This document shows positions 1 to 10,000 of a DNA stretch of 64,000 bases, one piece after another. The DNA lies in NCBI GenBank assembly GCA_020635015.1, contig JACKAP010000016.1:62001-126000 (forward strand), given 5' to 3'. Origin of the DNA: Calditrichia bacterium. Lineage in GTDB: Bacteria > Calditrichota > Calditrichia > RBG-13-44-9 > J075. The first letter of the stretch is position 1. Each line of letters begins with the position of its first letter. The notes under the pieces were generated by a model, which saw nothing but the letters and a program-made list of their open reading frames with translations, did not search any database and was not told where the DNA came from. A program made the translations under genes and the position numbers.

Positions 1-6
1 TATCTG

Positions 7-315
7 ATGTTATCAATTCCGGTTCACTATTTTCTGATCCTGGGCGCCATTCTGTTCGGCTTGGGAGTGGTTGGGGTGATCACCCGGCGTAACGCCATCG
101 TGATCTTCATGTCGATCGAGTTGATGCTCAACGCCGTCAACCTGACCTTCCTGGCGTTTTCGAACTATCTGAACAATGTGGAAGGCCACATTTTCGTTTT
201 TATGATCATGGTCGTCGCTGCTGCGGAAGTGGCGGTGGGGTTGGCGATCATCGTGGCCATTTTCCGCCTGCGGGAAACGGTGCACGTGGATGACATCCGC
301 CTGCTGAAATGGTAG
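7..315 (+). CDS. nuoK: NADH-quinone oxidoreductase subunit K
   Basis: This 102-residue, three-helix membrane subunit belongs to the proton-pumping arm of respiratory complex I and resembles the MrpC/MnhC antiporter subunit. The central helix carries the family-typical SIELMLNAVNL segment with its buried glutamate (about residues 37-47). A second acidic helix follows around AAAEVAVGLAI. The length matches NuoK (about 100 residues). The ATG at 7 gives the usual short N-terminus, although the frame stays open to the window edge. nuoL starts 38 nt downstream, so this is the 3' part of a nuo operon whose earlier genes lie outside the window. Identification is secure from sequence and synteny. Confidence 0.95.
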   Translation: MLSIPVHYFLILGAILFGLGVVGVITRRNAIVIFMSIELMLNAVNLTFLAFSNYLNNVEGHIFVFMIMVVAAAEVAVGLAIIVAIFRLRETVHVDDIRLLKW

Positions 316-353
316 GGGCTGCAACTTAGAATGTTTAGTCTTGGAGACGGTAA

Positions 354-2258
354 ATGGAAGATTTTATTTGGCTGATTCCTTTGATGCCACTGTTGGGCGC
401 GATTATTAACGGGCTGTTCGGGCATGTGCTGAAGGGAAAGGCAGGGCTGATCGCCAGCATCGCAGTGCTGATCTCGTTTTTATATTCCGTCAAGGCATTC
501 TTGATGGTGCTGGACGGGGTCACCTTCGACGGCGACCTTTTCACCTGGATTGCCGCCGGCAGCTTTCAGGCCAATTTCGGCCTGCGCATCGACCAGCTCT
601 CCTCGGTGATGATGCTGGTGGTGAGCGGGGTGGGTTTCCTGATCCATGTTTACGCCAACGGCTACATGCACGGCGATCGCTCGGTGGGACGCTTCTTTGC
701 CTACATGAACCTGTTCGTTTTCTCCATGCTGATGCTGGTGATGGGCAATAACCTGCTGCTGCTCTATCTTGGATGGGAAGGCGTGGGGTTATGCTCCTAC
801 CTGCTGATCGGTTATTTTTACGATAAACCTTCCGCGGCCAAAGCGGGGTTGAAAGCGTTCCTGGTCAACCGGGTGGGCGATTTCGGTTTTGCGATCGGGA
901 TCTTCATTATCTTTACCACTATCGGCACCATCACCTATTCGGGGATTTTCGAAAACGTCGAACGTCTGGTCAGCGCCGGAGTGGTGACCACCGCCTCGCT
1001 GCTGCTCTTCATGGGCGCCTGCGGTAAGTCGGCCCAGTTTCCCCTCTACATCTGGCTGCCCGATGCGATGGAAGGTCCCACCCCGGTCAGCGCTCTGATC
1101 CATGCCGCCACGATGGTGACGGCCGGGGTCTACATGGTGGCGCGCTTCAGCTTCCTCTTCAGCTACAGCGAGACCGCCATGCTGGTGATCGTGATCATCG
1201 GCACCTTCACCGCCCTGTTTGCGGCGACGATGGCCCTGGTGAACAACGATATCAAACGGGTGCTGGCTTATTCAACCATCTCCCAACTGGGCTATATGTT
1301 CATCGGGGTAGGGGTCGGCGCCTATGCGGCCGGGGTCTTCCACCTGATGACCCACGCCTTCTTCAAGGCGCTCCTCTTCCTCGGGGCCGGAGCGGTGATG
1401 CACTCGCTTGCCGATGAAACCAACATTCAGAAGATGGGCGCGCTCTACGGCAAGATCAAGATCACCGCCCTCACCTTCATCATGGCCTGGCTGGCGATCT
1501 CCGGAATTCCCCCTTTCAGCGGTTTCTTTTCCAAAGATGAGATTCTGGCCAATGCCTATGCCTATCACCCGTTGGTATGGTTCTTCGGCGCGGTTGGCGC
1601 ATTTATTACCGCATTCTACATGTCGCGCCTGGTATTCCTGACCTTCTTCGGCGAATCGCGGGTGGACCCTGAGGTGGAAAAACATATTCACGAAAGCCCC
1701 CGGGTGATGACCATCCCGCTGATGGTGCTGGCCTTTCTGGCCGTGGTGGGCGGCCTGGTGGGCATTCCCCAGTTCGTGGCCGACCTCTGGGGCGGGAGCA
1801 ATCATTTCCATCATTTCCTGGAGCCGGTATTTGCCGCAGCCAACGAACGTCTGCACCTGGCCCATCTTTCTCACGCCCTGGAATACGGGCTGATGCTGGC
1901 CTCGGTGCTGATCGCCCTCGGGGGTATCTACCTGGCCTATCTGATGTATATCAAAAAGGCGATCGATCCCGACGCCCTGGCGGCAAAATACAAGGGTGCC
2001 TATACCACGCTTTATAATAAATACTATGTCGATGAAGGCATCGATGCCGGTCTGTTGAACCCGATCGTGGTCATGAGCCGCTGGCTGTGGCATTTCGTCG
2101 ATGAGCGCATCATCGACGGGCTGGTGAATGTCAGCGCCAAGATAGTCATGCTGATCAGCTTGCTGGTGCGCCGGGTGCAGACCGGGTACGTGCAGCATTA
2201 TGCCAGCGTGATGGTGATCGGGGTGATCCTCGTCCTGGGCTATTACCTGTTCAGCTAA
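354..2258 (+). CDS. nuoL: NADH-quinone oxidoreductase subunit L
   Basis: The product is the distal antiporter-like subunit of complex I, 634 residues with about 16 membrane helices, expected to translocate protons in the inner membrane. The proton-antiporter core is evident: YLGWEGVGLCSYLLIG, then KAFLVNRVGDFGF, LPDAMEGPTPVSALIHAATM and NDIKRVLAYSTISQLGYM. These contain the conserved Glu and Lys residues of the channel. The C-terminal 150 residues (after about 480) form the extension that in complex I makes the long lateral helix and final TM segment. A GGAGACGG ribosome site lies 5 nt before the ATG. It is followed by nuoM after 45 nt. Confidence 0.96.
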   Translation: MEDFIWLIPLMPLLGAIINGLFGHVLKGKAGLIASIAVLISFLYSVKAFLMVLDGVTFDGDLFTWIAAGSFQANFGLRIDQLSSVMMLVVSGVGFLIHVYANGYMHGDRSVGRFFAYMNLFVFSMLMLVMGNNLLLLYLGWEGVGLCSYLLIGYFYDKPSAAKAGLKAFLVNRVGDFGFAIGIFIIFTTIGTITYSGIFENVERLVSAGVVTTASLLLFMGACGKSAQFPLYIWLPDAMEGPTPVSALIHAATMVTAGVYMVARFSFLFSYSETAMLVIVIIGTFTALFAATMALVNNDIKRVLAYSTISQLGYMFIGVGVGAYAAGVFHLMTHAFFKALLFLGAGAVMHSLADETNIQKMGALYGKIKITALTFIMAWLAISGIPPFSGFFSKDEILANAYAYHPLVWFFGAVGAFITAFYMSRLVFLTFFGESRVDPEVEKHIHESPRVMTIPLMVLAFLAVVGGLVGIPQFVADLWGGSNHFHHFLEPVFAAANERLHLAHLSHALEYGLMLASVLIALGGIYLAYLMYIKKAIDPDALAAKYKGAYTTLYNKYYVDEGIDAGLLNPIVVMSRWLWHFVDERIIDGLVNVSAKIVMLISLLVRRVQTGYVQHYASVMVIGVILVLGYYLFS

Positions 2259-2303
2259 GCGCCCCGGCAACAATGACTGGAAAACAAGTGGAGATTTTGA
2301 TAC

Positions 2304-3857
2304 ATGGAAATGGCTAGTCTACTGAACATCGTCACATTTATGCCGGTGGTGGGCGCGATCGTGCTGATGATGCTCCCGCGCAACGAGAACCAGTTGATCA
2401 AATCCTGGGCCTTCCTGGTGACGCTGGTGACCTTCATCGCTTCCATCCCGCTGTTCTGGTATTTCGACGGGAACAGCGCCGAAATCCAGTTCGCAACCGT
2501 CGCTTCCTGGATCCCCTTCATCGGCGCTTCCTACCATATCGGAGTGGACGGCATCAGCATCCTGCTTTATCTGCTGACCACCTTCATCATGCCCCTGGCG
2601 ATCCTCGCTTCCTGGAATTCGATCACCGAACGCCTGAAGGAATACATGATCGCCATGCTGATACTGGAGTCGGCCATGCTCGGGGTGTTCATCTCCCTCG
2701 ATCTGCTGCTGTTCTATGTTTTCTGGGAAGCGATGCTGATCCCGATGTACCTGCTGATCGGGATTTGGGGCGGCAAGCGGCGCATTTATGCTGCGCTGAA
2801 GTTCGTGATCTACACCATGGTCGGCTCGGTACTGATGCTGGTGGCGATCTTGTATCTGTATTTCCTGAACCATAATTATACCGGTGGTTATACGTTCGAT
2901 CTGCTGGCGATGTATAACCTGAATATCCCCTTCGGGGTGCAGATCTGGCTCTTCCTGGCCTTCGCCCTGGCCTTCGCCATCAAGGTGCCGATGTTTCCCT
3001 TCCACACCTGGTTGCCCGACGCCCACGTGGAAGCGCCGACCGCCGGCTCGGTGATCCTGGCCGGGGTGCTGTTGAAGATGGGCACCTACGGTTTTCTGCG
3101 CTTCAACCTGCCGCTTTTCCCCAATGCCTGGGAATATTTTACCCCGATGTTCCTCTACCTGGGCATCATCGGGATCCTCTACGGCGCCTGGGTGGCGATG
3201 GTGCAGACGGATGTGAAAAAGCTGGTGGCTTATTCCTCGGTCAGTCACCTGGGATTTATTGTGCTGGGGATGTTCGCCATGACCGTCACCAGCATGCAGG
3301 GCGGGATCCTGCAGATGATCAACCACGGAGTCTCCAGCGGGGCGCTGTTCCTTGCGGTGGGGATGATCTATGAGCGGCGCCATACCCGGGAGATCAGCGA
3401 ATTTGGCGGGGTGACCCGGGCGATGCCGGTGTTTTCAGTCTTCTTCATGATTATCTGTCTTTCCTCCCTGGGGTTGCCCGGCACCAACGGTTTTGTCGGA
3501 GAGTTTCTGATCCTGGTGGGCAGCTACCAATCCGTGCCGGTATTCACGATCATCGCCACGGTGGGGATCATCTTTGCCGCCGCCTATCTGCTGTGGATGT
3601 TCCGGCGGGTAATGTTTGGCCCGCTTACCGAGAAAAACCGTTCCCTGACCGATCTCGACGGCCGGGAGATTACCATCATGATCCCGATTATCGTGATGAT
3701 CTTTTGGATCGGGATTTATCCCTCCACCTTCACCCAAAAGACTGAGAAAACCGTGGTGGCACTGCTGGAAAAAGCAAAGGCGGCCCAGGTGGCGTATCAG
3801 ATGGAACAGCAGCGGGAGTTTCCGGTGGAGGCTCAAGTTATAACGGATTCGAAATAG
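2304..3857 (+). CDS. nuoM: NADH-quinone oxidoreductase subunit M
   Basis: This is the 517-residue antiporter-like subunit M of complex I. Conserved motifs are visible: FYVFWEAMLIPMYLLIG (essential Glu in the fifth helix), KVPMFPFHTWLPDAHVEAPT, and TDVKKLVAYSSVSHLGF with the paired lysines. The length fits NuoM (about 500 residues). The stop codon at 3855-3857 lies inside a 9-base direct repeat that brackets an inverted repeat element separating nuoM from nuoN. The reading frame itself appears intact. A GTGGAG ribosome site precedes the ATG at 2304. Confidence 0.96.
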   Translation: MEMASLLNIVTFMPVVGAIVLMMLPRNENQLIKSWAFLVTLVTFIASIPLFWYFDGNSAEIQFATVASWIPFIGASYHIGVDGISILLYLLTTFIMPLAILASWNSITERLKEYMIAMLILESAMLGVFISLDLLLFYVFWEAMLIPMYLLIGIWGGKRRIYAALKFVIYTMVGSVLMLVAILYLYFLNHNYTGGYTFDLLAMYNLNIPFGVQIWLFLAFALAFAIKVPMFPFHTWLPDAHVEAPTAGSVILAGVLLKMGTYGFLRFNLPLFPNAWEYFTPMFLYLGIIGILYGAWVAMVQTDVKKLVAYSSVSHLGFIVLGMFAMTVTSMQGGILQMINHGVSSGALFLAVGMIYERRHTREISEFGGVTRAMPVFSVFFMIICLSSLGLPGTNGFVGEFLILVGSYQSVPVFTIIATVGIIFAAAYLLWMFRRVMFGPLTEKNRSLTDLDGREITIMIPIIVMIFWIGIYPSTFTQKTEKTVVALLEKAKAAQVAYQMEQQREFPVEAQVITDSK

Positions 3858-3952
3858 TGTATATGGGTAGAAGGGTGAATGGGTTGATAGTTAATGTGGG
3901 CCATATCAGTTTCAGTTAACCCATACACTCATACACCCATCTACCCATACAC
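3857..3952. repeat. Inverted 8-nt-unit array between nuoM and nuoN
   Basis: The left arm (3857-3890) is built from units like GGGTGAAT and GGGTAGAA. The right arm (3918-3952) is the reverse complement type (ACCCATAC units). The two pair into an imperfect hairpin of more than 30 bp around a 27-nt loop. The nine bases CGAAATAGT occur at 3850-3858 and again at 3952-3960. They flank the element and overlap its ends by one or two bases, as a target-site duplication would. The element sits inside an otherwise compact operon. Confidence 0.75.
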
Positions 3953-3984
3953 GAAATAGTTTAAGCGAGCGGAAAGGGCAACAA

Positions 3985-5427
3985 GTGGTTACGATCAACA
4001 TTGGCAGTTCAGACTTTGCGGCGATATTACCGATCCTGGTGGTGTGCGCCTTCGGCATCTATCTGATGGTGCAGGGAGTGCTGGCCCCGCGGATTCACAA
4101 ACTGACCCTGGCTTATATCGGTCTGGCCGGCATCATGATCGCCATGGTAAGCAATTTTTACCTGCTGGGGATAGAGACCGACCGGGCTTACTTTGAAGGG
4201 ATGGTCTTCGTCGACAAGCTGACGGTGACGCTGAACTTTATCTTTCTGCTCACCGCCGCCTTATGCCTGTTGCTGATGACCAGTTACAGCGAGCAGGAAG
4301 AAATTGAATTCATTGAATTTACCCCCCTGATCCTCTTCGCCACTGCCGGGATGATGCTGATGGGATGTGCGGAAAGCCTGATGATCATCTTCCTGGGGCT
4401 GGAGACCATGTCGATCGCGCTTTACGTGATGGCCGGCTTCCGCCGCTTCAACCGCTTTTCTCTGGAAGCGGCCCTGAAATACCTTCTGCTCGGCGCCTTT
4501 GCCACCGGCTTTCTGCTTTACGGCATGGCACTGATCTATGGCACCGTCGGTACCACCAACCTGACCCAGATCAGCGCTTACTACAGCGAAAATGCCCTGA
4601 ATTTGAATGTGATGGCGCTCTTCGGAGTGGCCCTGTTGGTGATTGGCTTCGGCTTTAAAGTAGCGCTGGTGCCTTTCCACATGTGGACCCCTGACGTCTA
4701 CCAGGGGGCGCCGATCCCGGTGACCGCCTATATGGCAGTGGGCGCCAAAGCGGCCGGTTTTGCCGCGGTACTGCGAGTGCTGGTGCTGGCCACCGGCCAG
4801 GCGGCCTTCGAATGGTCGCAGTTGCTCTGGCTGCTGGCGGTGATTACCATGACGGTGGGCAATATTATCGCCCTGGTGCAGTCTGATATCAAGCGAATGC
4901 TGGCCTATTCCAGCATCGCCCATGCCGGCTATATTATGATCGGAATTGTCGCCGGTAACGAAACCACCGTCTCGGCGGTGCTGTTTTATCTGGTGGTTTA
5001 TATGTTCATGAACATCGGCGCCTTTGCGGTGGCCGGGATCGTCAGCGGGAAAAATGAGCAGCATGTCGATATCAAGCACTTTGCCGGACTGGGCAAAAGC
5101 CAGCCGATGCTGGCCCTGGTAATGACGGTGTGTATGTTCTCCCTGGCGGGATTTCCTCCCACCGGCGGTTTCATGGGCAAATTATACCTGTTCAAAGCCG
5201 CAATGGAATCCGGCTATACCTGGCTGGTGATCTTCGGCGCGCTCAACACCTTGATCTCGGTCTACTATTACATCCGGGTGGTGGTGGCGATGTATTTCCA
5301 GGACAGCAAAGAATCGGTCAAGATGGCGGCGGTGCTCCCCGGAGTGGGGCTGGTGCTGCTGGTGACCCTGCTGGGGATCTTCTACCTGGGCATCTTCCCG
5401 GGCACGACGCTGTCGCTGCTGTATTGA
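3985..5427 (+). CDS. nuoN: NADH-quinone oxidoreductase subunit N
   Basis: The product is the 480-residue antiporter-like subunit N of complex I. Typical NuoN segments are present: IIFLGLETMSIALYVMAGF, KVALVPFHMWTPDVYQGAP with KAAGFAAVLR, and SDIKRMLAYSSIAHAGYI. Translation appears to start with GTG at 3985, preceded by GGAAAGGG at 3971-3978. No ATG in frame would keep the first membrane helix intact. It is separated from nuoM by a 127-nt gap holding a hairpin repeat, unlike the tight K-L-M spacing. It is the last nuo gene here, and the next gene is 460 bp away. Confidence 0.95.
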   Translation: MVTINIGSSDFAAILPILVVCAFGIYLMVQGVLAPRIHKLTLAYIGLAGIMIAMVSNFYLLGIETDRAYFEGMVFVDKLTVTLNFIFLLTAALCLLLMTSYSEQEEIEFIEFTPLILFATAGMMLMGCAESLMIIFLGLETMSIALYVMAGFRRFNRFSLEAALKYLLLGAFATGFLLYGMALIYGTVGTTNLTQISAYYSENALNLNVMALFGVALLVIGFGFKVALVPFHMWTPDVYQGAPIPVTAYMAVGAKAAGFAAVLRVLVLATGQAAFEWSQLLWLLAVITMTVGNIIALVQSDIKRMLAYSSIAHAGYIMIGIVAGNETTVSAVLFYLVVYMFMNIGAFAVAGIVSGKNEQHVDIKHFAGLGKSQPMLALVMTVCMFSLAGFPPTGGFMGKLYLFKAAMESGYTWLVIFGALNTLISVYYYIRVVVAMYFQDSKESVKMAAVLPGVGLVLLVTLLGIFYLGIFPGTTLSLLY

Positions 5428-5692
5428 TCAAATCTTTACCTGCTTTGCCGCAGAAACACGGAGGCCACAGCAGAGAAAAAGCGACATCTTGCATTTGCAA
5501 AAAAAACAATCTGTATCCAGTAAGATTCATCACATCATGTTAACCCGCGCCGCCCGATAATAAGCGGTCAGAAATTCCCCGGCCGGGCGAGGCGGGCTGA
5601 AAGAAAGTCTCAAGGGATAAAAAAAAGGCTTGATTTAACCATATTTACCCGATAAATTCTCGCTCGATTTAAACACATTTATGCTGCTATGG
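5428..5692. other. Noncoding gap after nuoN with degenerate repeat
   Basis: No convincing gene is seen here. Bases 5442-5475 hold a degraded copy of the GCCACAGAG-type intergenic repeat found elsewhere in this window (13596, 47987, 53993, 56652). The rest is AT-rich towards the 3' end and leads into the structured region upstream of the PorV-like gene. Confidence 0.6.
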
Positions 5693-5816
5693 AGGATGCT
5701 TATACCACTTTGTTAAGGAACTGTATTGTAATTCAAAGGTTTAATTCTTGAATTTATCATAACGTTGTCTATTTATGATGTACGTGTCCTTAACAAATTT
5801 AACGGCATCCTTTTTT
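5693..5816 (+). terminator. Long-range paired RNA structure ending in a T-tract
   Basis: Two nested complementary pairs are seen: AGGATGC (5693-5699) with GCATCCT (5805-5811), and inside it TTTGTTAAGGA (5709-5719) with TCCTTAACAAA (5787-5797). The 3' strand runs directly into six T residues (5811-5816). The apical part is a large loop of about 67 nt, too long for an ordinary intrinsic terminator. This could be a terminator with an elaborated loop, a structured leader with an attenuator, or a small RNA. Confidence 0.5.
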
Positions 5817-5820
5817 ATTG

Positions 5821-5863
5821 GACCGAATGGTAATGGAGGGCTTCCACCCGTTCGGTCTTTTTT
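5821..5863 (+). terminator. Second terminator-like hairpin, just before the PorV-like gene
   Basis: GACCGAA (5821-5827) pairs with TTCGGTC (5851-5857) and is followed at once by six T residues (5858-5863). The loop contains a small GGA/TCC pairing. The hairpin ends only 25 nt before the downstream start codon, so it would sit in the 5' leader of that gene if the promoter is upstream. It may work as an attenuator instead of ending nuoN transcription. Confidence 0.65.
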
Positions 5864-5888
5864 GTTTATTTAGCAGGAGGAATTTTTG

Positions 5889-6962
5889 ATGAAATCGTTT
5901 TGGGTAGCCCTGTTTATTGGTTTGTTTGGTATTTCGACATTATCTCCGGTCATGGCGCAGGGAGAGGCAACCGGCCTCTTTTTGCAGATCAATCCCGGCG
6001 CACGGCAGGGCGGTATGGGCGAAGCGGGGGTGGCGGTTGCCAATGACGCTAACGCCATCTATTGGAACCCGGCCGGATTGGCGTTTCAGTATAATGATCC
6101 GGAAACGGATTCCAAGGGGGAAGCGACCCTGATGCACGTCAACTGGCTTCCACAGTTTAACTTCAGCGATCTCTATTATGACTTTGCCGCGATGCGCTAT
6201 CATCTCGATAATGTCGGTACGGTGGGGCTGGCTATCCAATTTATTAATTATGGCGACAATGTGCAGACCAGCGACGATGGCACCGTGTTGGGCGAGTTCA
6301 CCAGCAACGAGGTGGCGGTTACCGGCAGCTACGGCGTGAAAGTGAAAGATAACCTCGGGGTGGGAGTCAACCTGAAGTTCGTGCATTCCCGCCTTTCCCC
6401 GGTGCAGGTCGGCACCGAAAAGAGCAAAGGGGTGGGTAGCACCTTCGCGCTCGACCTCGGCACCCTCTACCATCCGGGATTTGCCAAGCGGCTGAGCCTG
6501 GGAGCGAATCTCTCCAACGTCGGCCCTAAAATTACCTATATCGATAAGGAACAGGCCGATCCGATCCCGATGAACCTGCGCCTGGGATTAGCCTATAAAC
6601 TGCTCGACTCCGAATTCAATAAACTGACCTTCGTATATGATATCAACCGCCTTCTGGTGCCTCGCGACGAAGAAAAGCGCAAAGACAGCTTCCTGTCTTA
6701 TTTTGCGACGGCCTGGGGCGACGGGGACCAGTTCCAGCGCCTCTCCCATGCCCTGGGATTCGAATACTGGTACACCAACCTGATCGCACTGCGTGCAGGA
6801 TATTTCTACGAAGATCCCAACTACGGCGATCGTAAATTCTGGACCTTTGGCGGCGGTGTACGTATTTCCTTTATCGGGGTCGACTTCAGCTATATCCTGG
6901 CGACCGTCGACGATCACCCCCTCTCCGACACGATCAGATTCTCTCTGGCCGCAAGCTTCTAA
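5889..6962 (+). CDS. porV: PorV/PorQ-family outer-membrane protein (T9SS-associated)
   Basis: This protein of 357 residues starts at the ATG at 5889, with GCAGGAGG ending 8 nt upstream. Residues 1-24 are a Sec signal peptide ending VMAQ. The mature start has the PorV/UPF0164 signature: FLQINPGARQGGMGEAGVA followed by DANAIYWNPAGLA. The remainder is amphipathic beta-strand sequence ending in a terminal Phe (FSLAASF), as expected for an outer-membrane barrel. In T9SS, PorV shuttles cargo with C-terminal sorting domains to the attachment complex. The next gene encodes such a cargo. The symbol is by family; paralogues are common, so the exact role is inferred. Confidence 0.82.
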   Translation: MKSFWVALFIGLFGISTLSPVMAQGEATGLFLQINPGARQGGMGEAGVAVANDANAIYWNPAGLAFQYNDPETDSKGEATLMHVNWLPQFNFSDLYYDFAAMRYHLDNVGTVGLAIQFINYGDNVQTSDDGTVLGEFTSNEVAVTGSYGVKVKDNLGVGVNLKFVHSRLSPVQVGTEKSKGVGSTFALDLGTLYHPGFAKRLSLGANLSNVGPKITYIDKEQADPIPMNLRLGLAYKLLDSEFNKLTFVYDINRLLVPRDEEKRKDSFLSYFATAWGDGDQFQRLSHALGFEYWYTNLIALRAGYFYEDPNYGDRKFWTFGGGVRISFIGVDFSYILATVDDHPLSDTIRFSLAASF

Positions 6963-6987
6963 TTCAATCAAGATACATGTGTGCCCA

Positions 6988-7013
6988 CAGGCTGTCTCGT
7001 AGGAGACAGCCTG
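6988..7013. other. Perfect 11-bp hairpin between porV-like and M6-like genes
   Basis: CAGGCTGTCTC (6988-6998) and GAGACAGCCTG (7003-7013) form a perfect 11-bp stem with a GTAG loop, in the short gap before the next start codon. No T-tract follows, so it is not a standard terminator. It may be an RNA processing or stability element. Confidence 0.6.
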
Positions 7014-7051
7014 CCTTGTGGATTGCGAATTCGACAGAACGGAATAATGCT

Positions 7052-10000
7052 ATGAAAATTCAGGCAGTATGGTGGCTGGCAGGCTGGTTTTATATCACCT
7101 TCGGTCTTCCGCTTTCCGCCACCCCTGTGAATACCCCTGATACTTTGAAAATACTTGCCATACGAGTGGCCTTCCAGCCGGATGACGCCACCACCACCAC
7201 CGGTGACGGCCAGTTTGATCTGGGACAGAGCAGCGATCCTTTTCAGATCGATCCCCCCCCGCACAACCGCAGCTATTTTCAGGACCACCTCCGCTTTGCT
7301 GAAAACTATTTTGCACGAGTCAGTCGCGGCAACCTGGTGCTGGAGAGCGAAGTCTTTCCGCAGGGAATGGATGCGGTATACCAGCTCGATCTGAAGATGA
7401 CCGATTATAATCCCAACACATCGGCCTCGGCGATAGATGAAGGCCTGGCCCGGCTGCTGCGCGATGCGTTCCAGAAGGCCGATGAGGACCCGGCGATCGA
7501 TTTCTCCCGCTATAACAGCTTCATCGTGTTTCATGCCGGGGTGGGCCGGGACATTGATTTCGGGTTCGATGACACCCCGCAGGATATCCCTTCTTTATTC
7601 ATCACCAGCCAGTTTCTGCAAAATAACCTTGGTATCGACGGCATTCCCGTGGATGGCGGCGCCACCCTGATCCGCAACGGAATCCTGCTTCCGGAGACGG
7701 AAAGTCAGGAGGGCCTGCAGTTGGGGCTCAACGGCATGCTGGTTTCCAACCTGGGGTCGCAACTGGGCTGGTTGGACCTCTTCAGCCCGGAAACCCGGCG
7801 CAGCGGAGTGGGGCGCTTCGGCTTGATGGATGCCGGTCTGTTCAACGGCGACGGGCTGCTGCCGTCACTGCCGACCGCCTGGACCCGGGTGGCGGCGGGA
7901 TGGGAAACGCCCCAGACCATCTACCAGGCGCAGAATGATATCTATACCATCCACAGCACCCTCTCCGATGCTGCAAACCGGGTGTACAAGCTGCCGATCA
8001 ACGATCGGGAATATTTCCTGCTTGAAAACCGCTACAGCGGCAGCGTCAGCCTCGACAGCATCCAGGCGGTGCTGATCGATCAGCGTAATGAGCTGGTCTC
8101 GATGCGGGAGATCCTGACCACCTATTTCCCGGATGCCGCCACCTTCAGCGACAGCACTGGAGTGCTGATCGACATCGATAATCCCGACCGGGGGCTGCCC
8201 GGCGGGGGAATCCTGATCTGGCATATCGACGAGAATATTATCGAAGCGAACCGTGCCGCCAACCGCATTAACAACGACCCCGAGCACCGCGGCGTCGACC
8301 TGGAAGAGGCCGACGGCTCCCAGGATATCGGGGCGGAATTTGAGTTTATCAGCGGCGGGGCCGGCTCGGAGATCGGCACCTCTCTGGACCCCTGGTATGC
8401 CGATAACAATGCGCCGCTGTTTGAAGCGAGCCCGGCAGGAACCTTTTCTCTGACCAGCGTGCCCAACAGCCGCAGCTATTACAATCGCGCCAACAGCCAC
8501 ATTAAACTTTCCGGCTTTTCCGAACGCGATTCGGTGATGAGTTTCAGCGCCGAGATCAATTTTTTCCAGGCCGGCTTCCCCAAGGCTGTCGATCCGGCGG
8601 TATACGGGAGGGTCACCTCGCTGAAGACGGCCGATCTGCTGAACAATGGCCGGGATGTGTTGCTCCTGACCACCAACCGCAATCGTATCCTCGCCCTGCA
8701 GGGCGGCAATTCCGCGCCGGGCAGCAGCGATACGCTCTTCGTGCTGCAACTGCCGGAAGCGCTGAGCCTGATCACCCCGCCGGCTATTTGGACACTGAGC
8801 GACGGCAATCGCGGCATCGTGGCGCTGAGCCGGGAAGGGGACGCTTATGGTTATCGTTTTGACCGGCTAAACGGCACCCTTGATTCACTCTTCCAGTTCC
8901 GTACGGCGCCGATTACCACCTATCCGGTGGTGGAGGGCGGCGCAGTTTACTGGGGAAGCGCCTCCGGAGCCGTTTACCGGGTGGAGATCGATGGCGCCAC
9001 TGCCAGCTTGAACGAATATTTGAATTTGCCCGGTGAGGTTCGCAGCCTGCTGTTTACCGGCGACGATAAGTCGGTCATCGTGGGCGCGGATGATATTGTC
9101 TACCGCAACGGCAGCGAGGCGCAGACCGTCATCTCCGGGGCATATCCGCCCAGCGGCAGCCGGGCATTGGCGCTGAGTGGGGCCGGCAGCCTCCAGGAGT
9201 TGAGTGAAGATGGCTACGCTTCTCCGGAAGATGGAATTCACCAGTTTGACGGACCGGCGATTGCCATCCGTCGTGCGGAAGACGGGGCGGGAGGGGAAGC
9301 GGCCCCGCTCAGCTATCTCGCCGCCGGCAACAATCAGATCTATGCCTTTAACTATAATCTGACCTTGCGGGATAACTTCCCGGTCAAAATCTACAATCCG
9401 GCACAATCGACCAGCTTATTTTTGACACCGCTTACCGGGGTCTTTCCCGATCATCGGAGTGAGGCAACGGATGGCATCGTGGTGGCCGATCCGGCCGGGC
9501 TGATCGTCGGGGTGGGCTTTGACGGAAAGTCTCTGCCCGATTTCCCCCTGGCGCTGGGCGATTCGCTGGCAGCTTCGCCGGTGCTGGCGGATCTTGATGG
9601 CGACGGGGATATCGAACTGGCCTGCGTCACCATCGGCGGCAGCGTGTTTGCCTGGGATTTTTCCACTGTGCTCGAAGCGGATGTTTTCTATTGGCGTCAG
9701 CAGTATGCCACGCCGGAAAACAACAATCGGGATATGCCGGCATCCGGCAGCGGCAGCGGACCATCCGCCGGCACTGCGCTGTTGCAATCGGCCTACAACT
9801 GGCCCAATCCGAATATTGACAACCATACCTTTATCCGATATCACCTGAGCGAAGCCGCAGAGGTCAACATCCGGATTTTTGATCTGGCCGGCGACCTGGT
9901 GACGGAACTTGCCGGCGGCGGGCTGGGCAGCACCGACAATGAGGTGCGCTGGGATCTGACCTCCATCCAGAGCGGGGTGTATGTCGCCCGCATCGAAGCC

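Noticed and set aside
1272..3383. Long open frames antisense to nuoL and nuoM
   Set aside because: The translations are rich in His, Gln, Asp and Arg in the way expected of antisense shadows of membrane protein genes; the sense frames are unmistakable complex I subunits.
6977..7051. Longer start for the M6-like protein
   Set aside because: The extra 25 residues cover the hairpin at 6988-7013 and would mask a clean signal peptide that begins at 7052.
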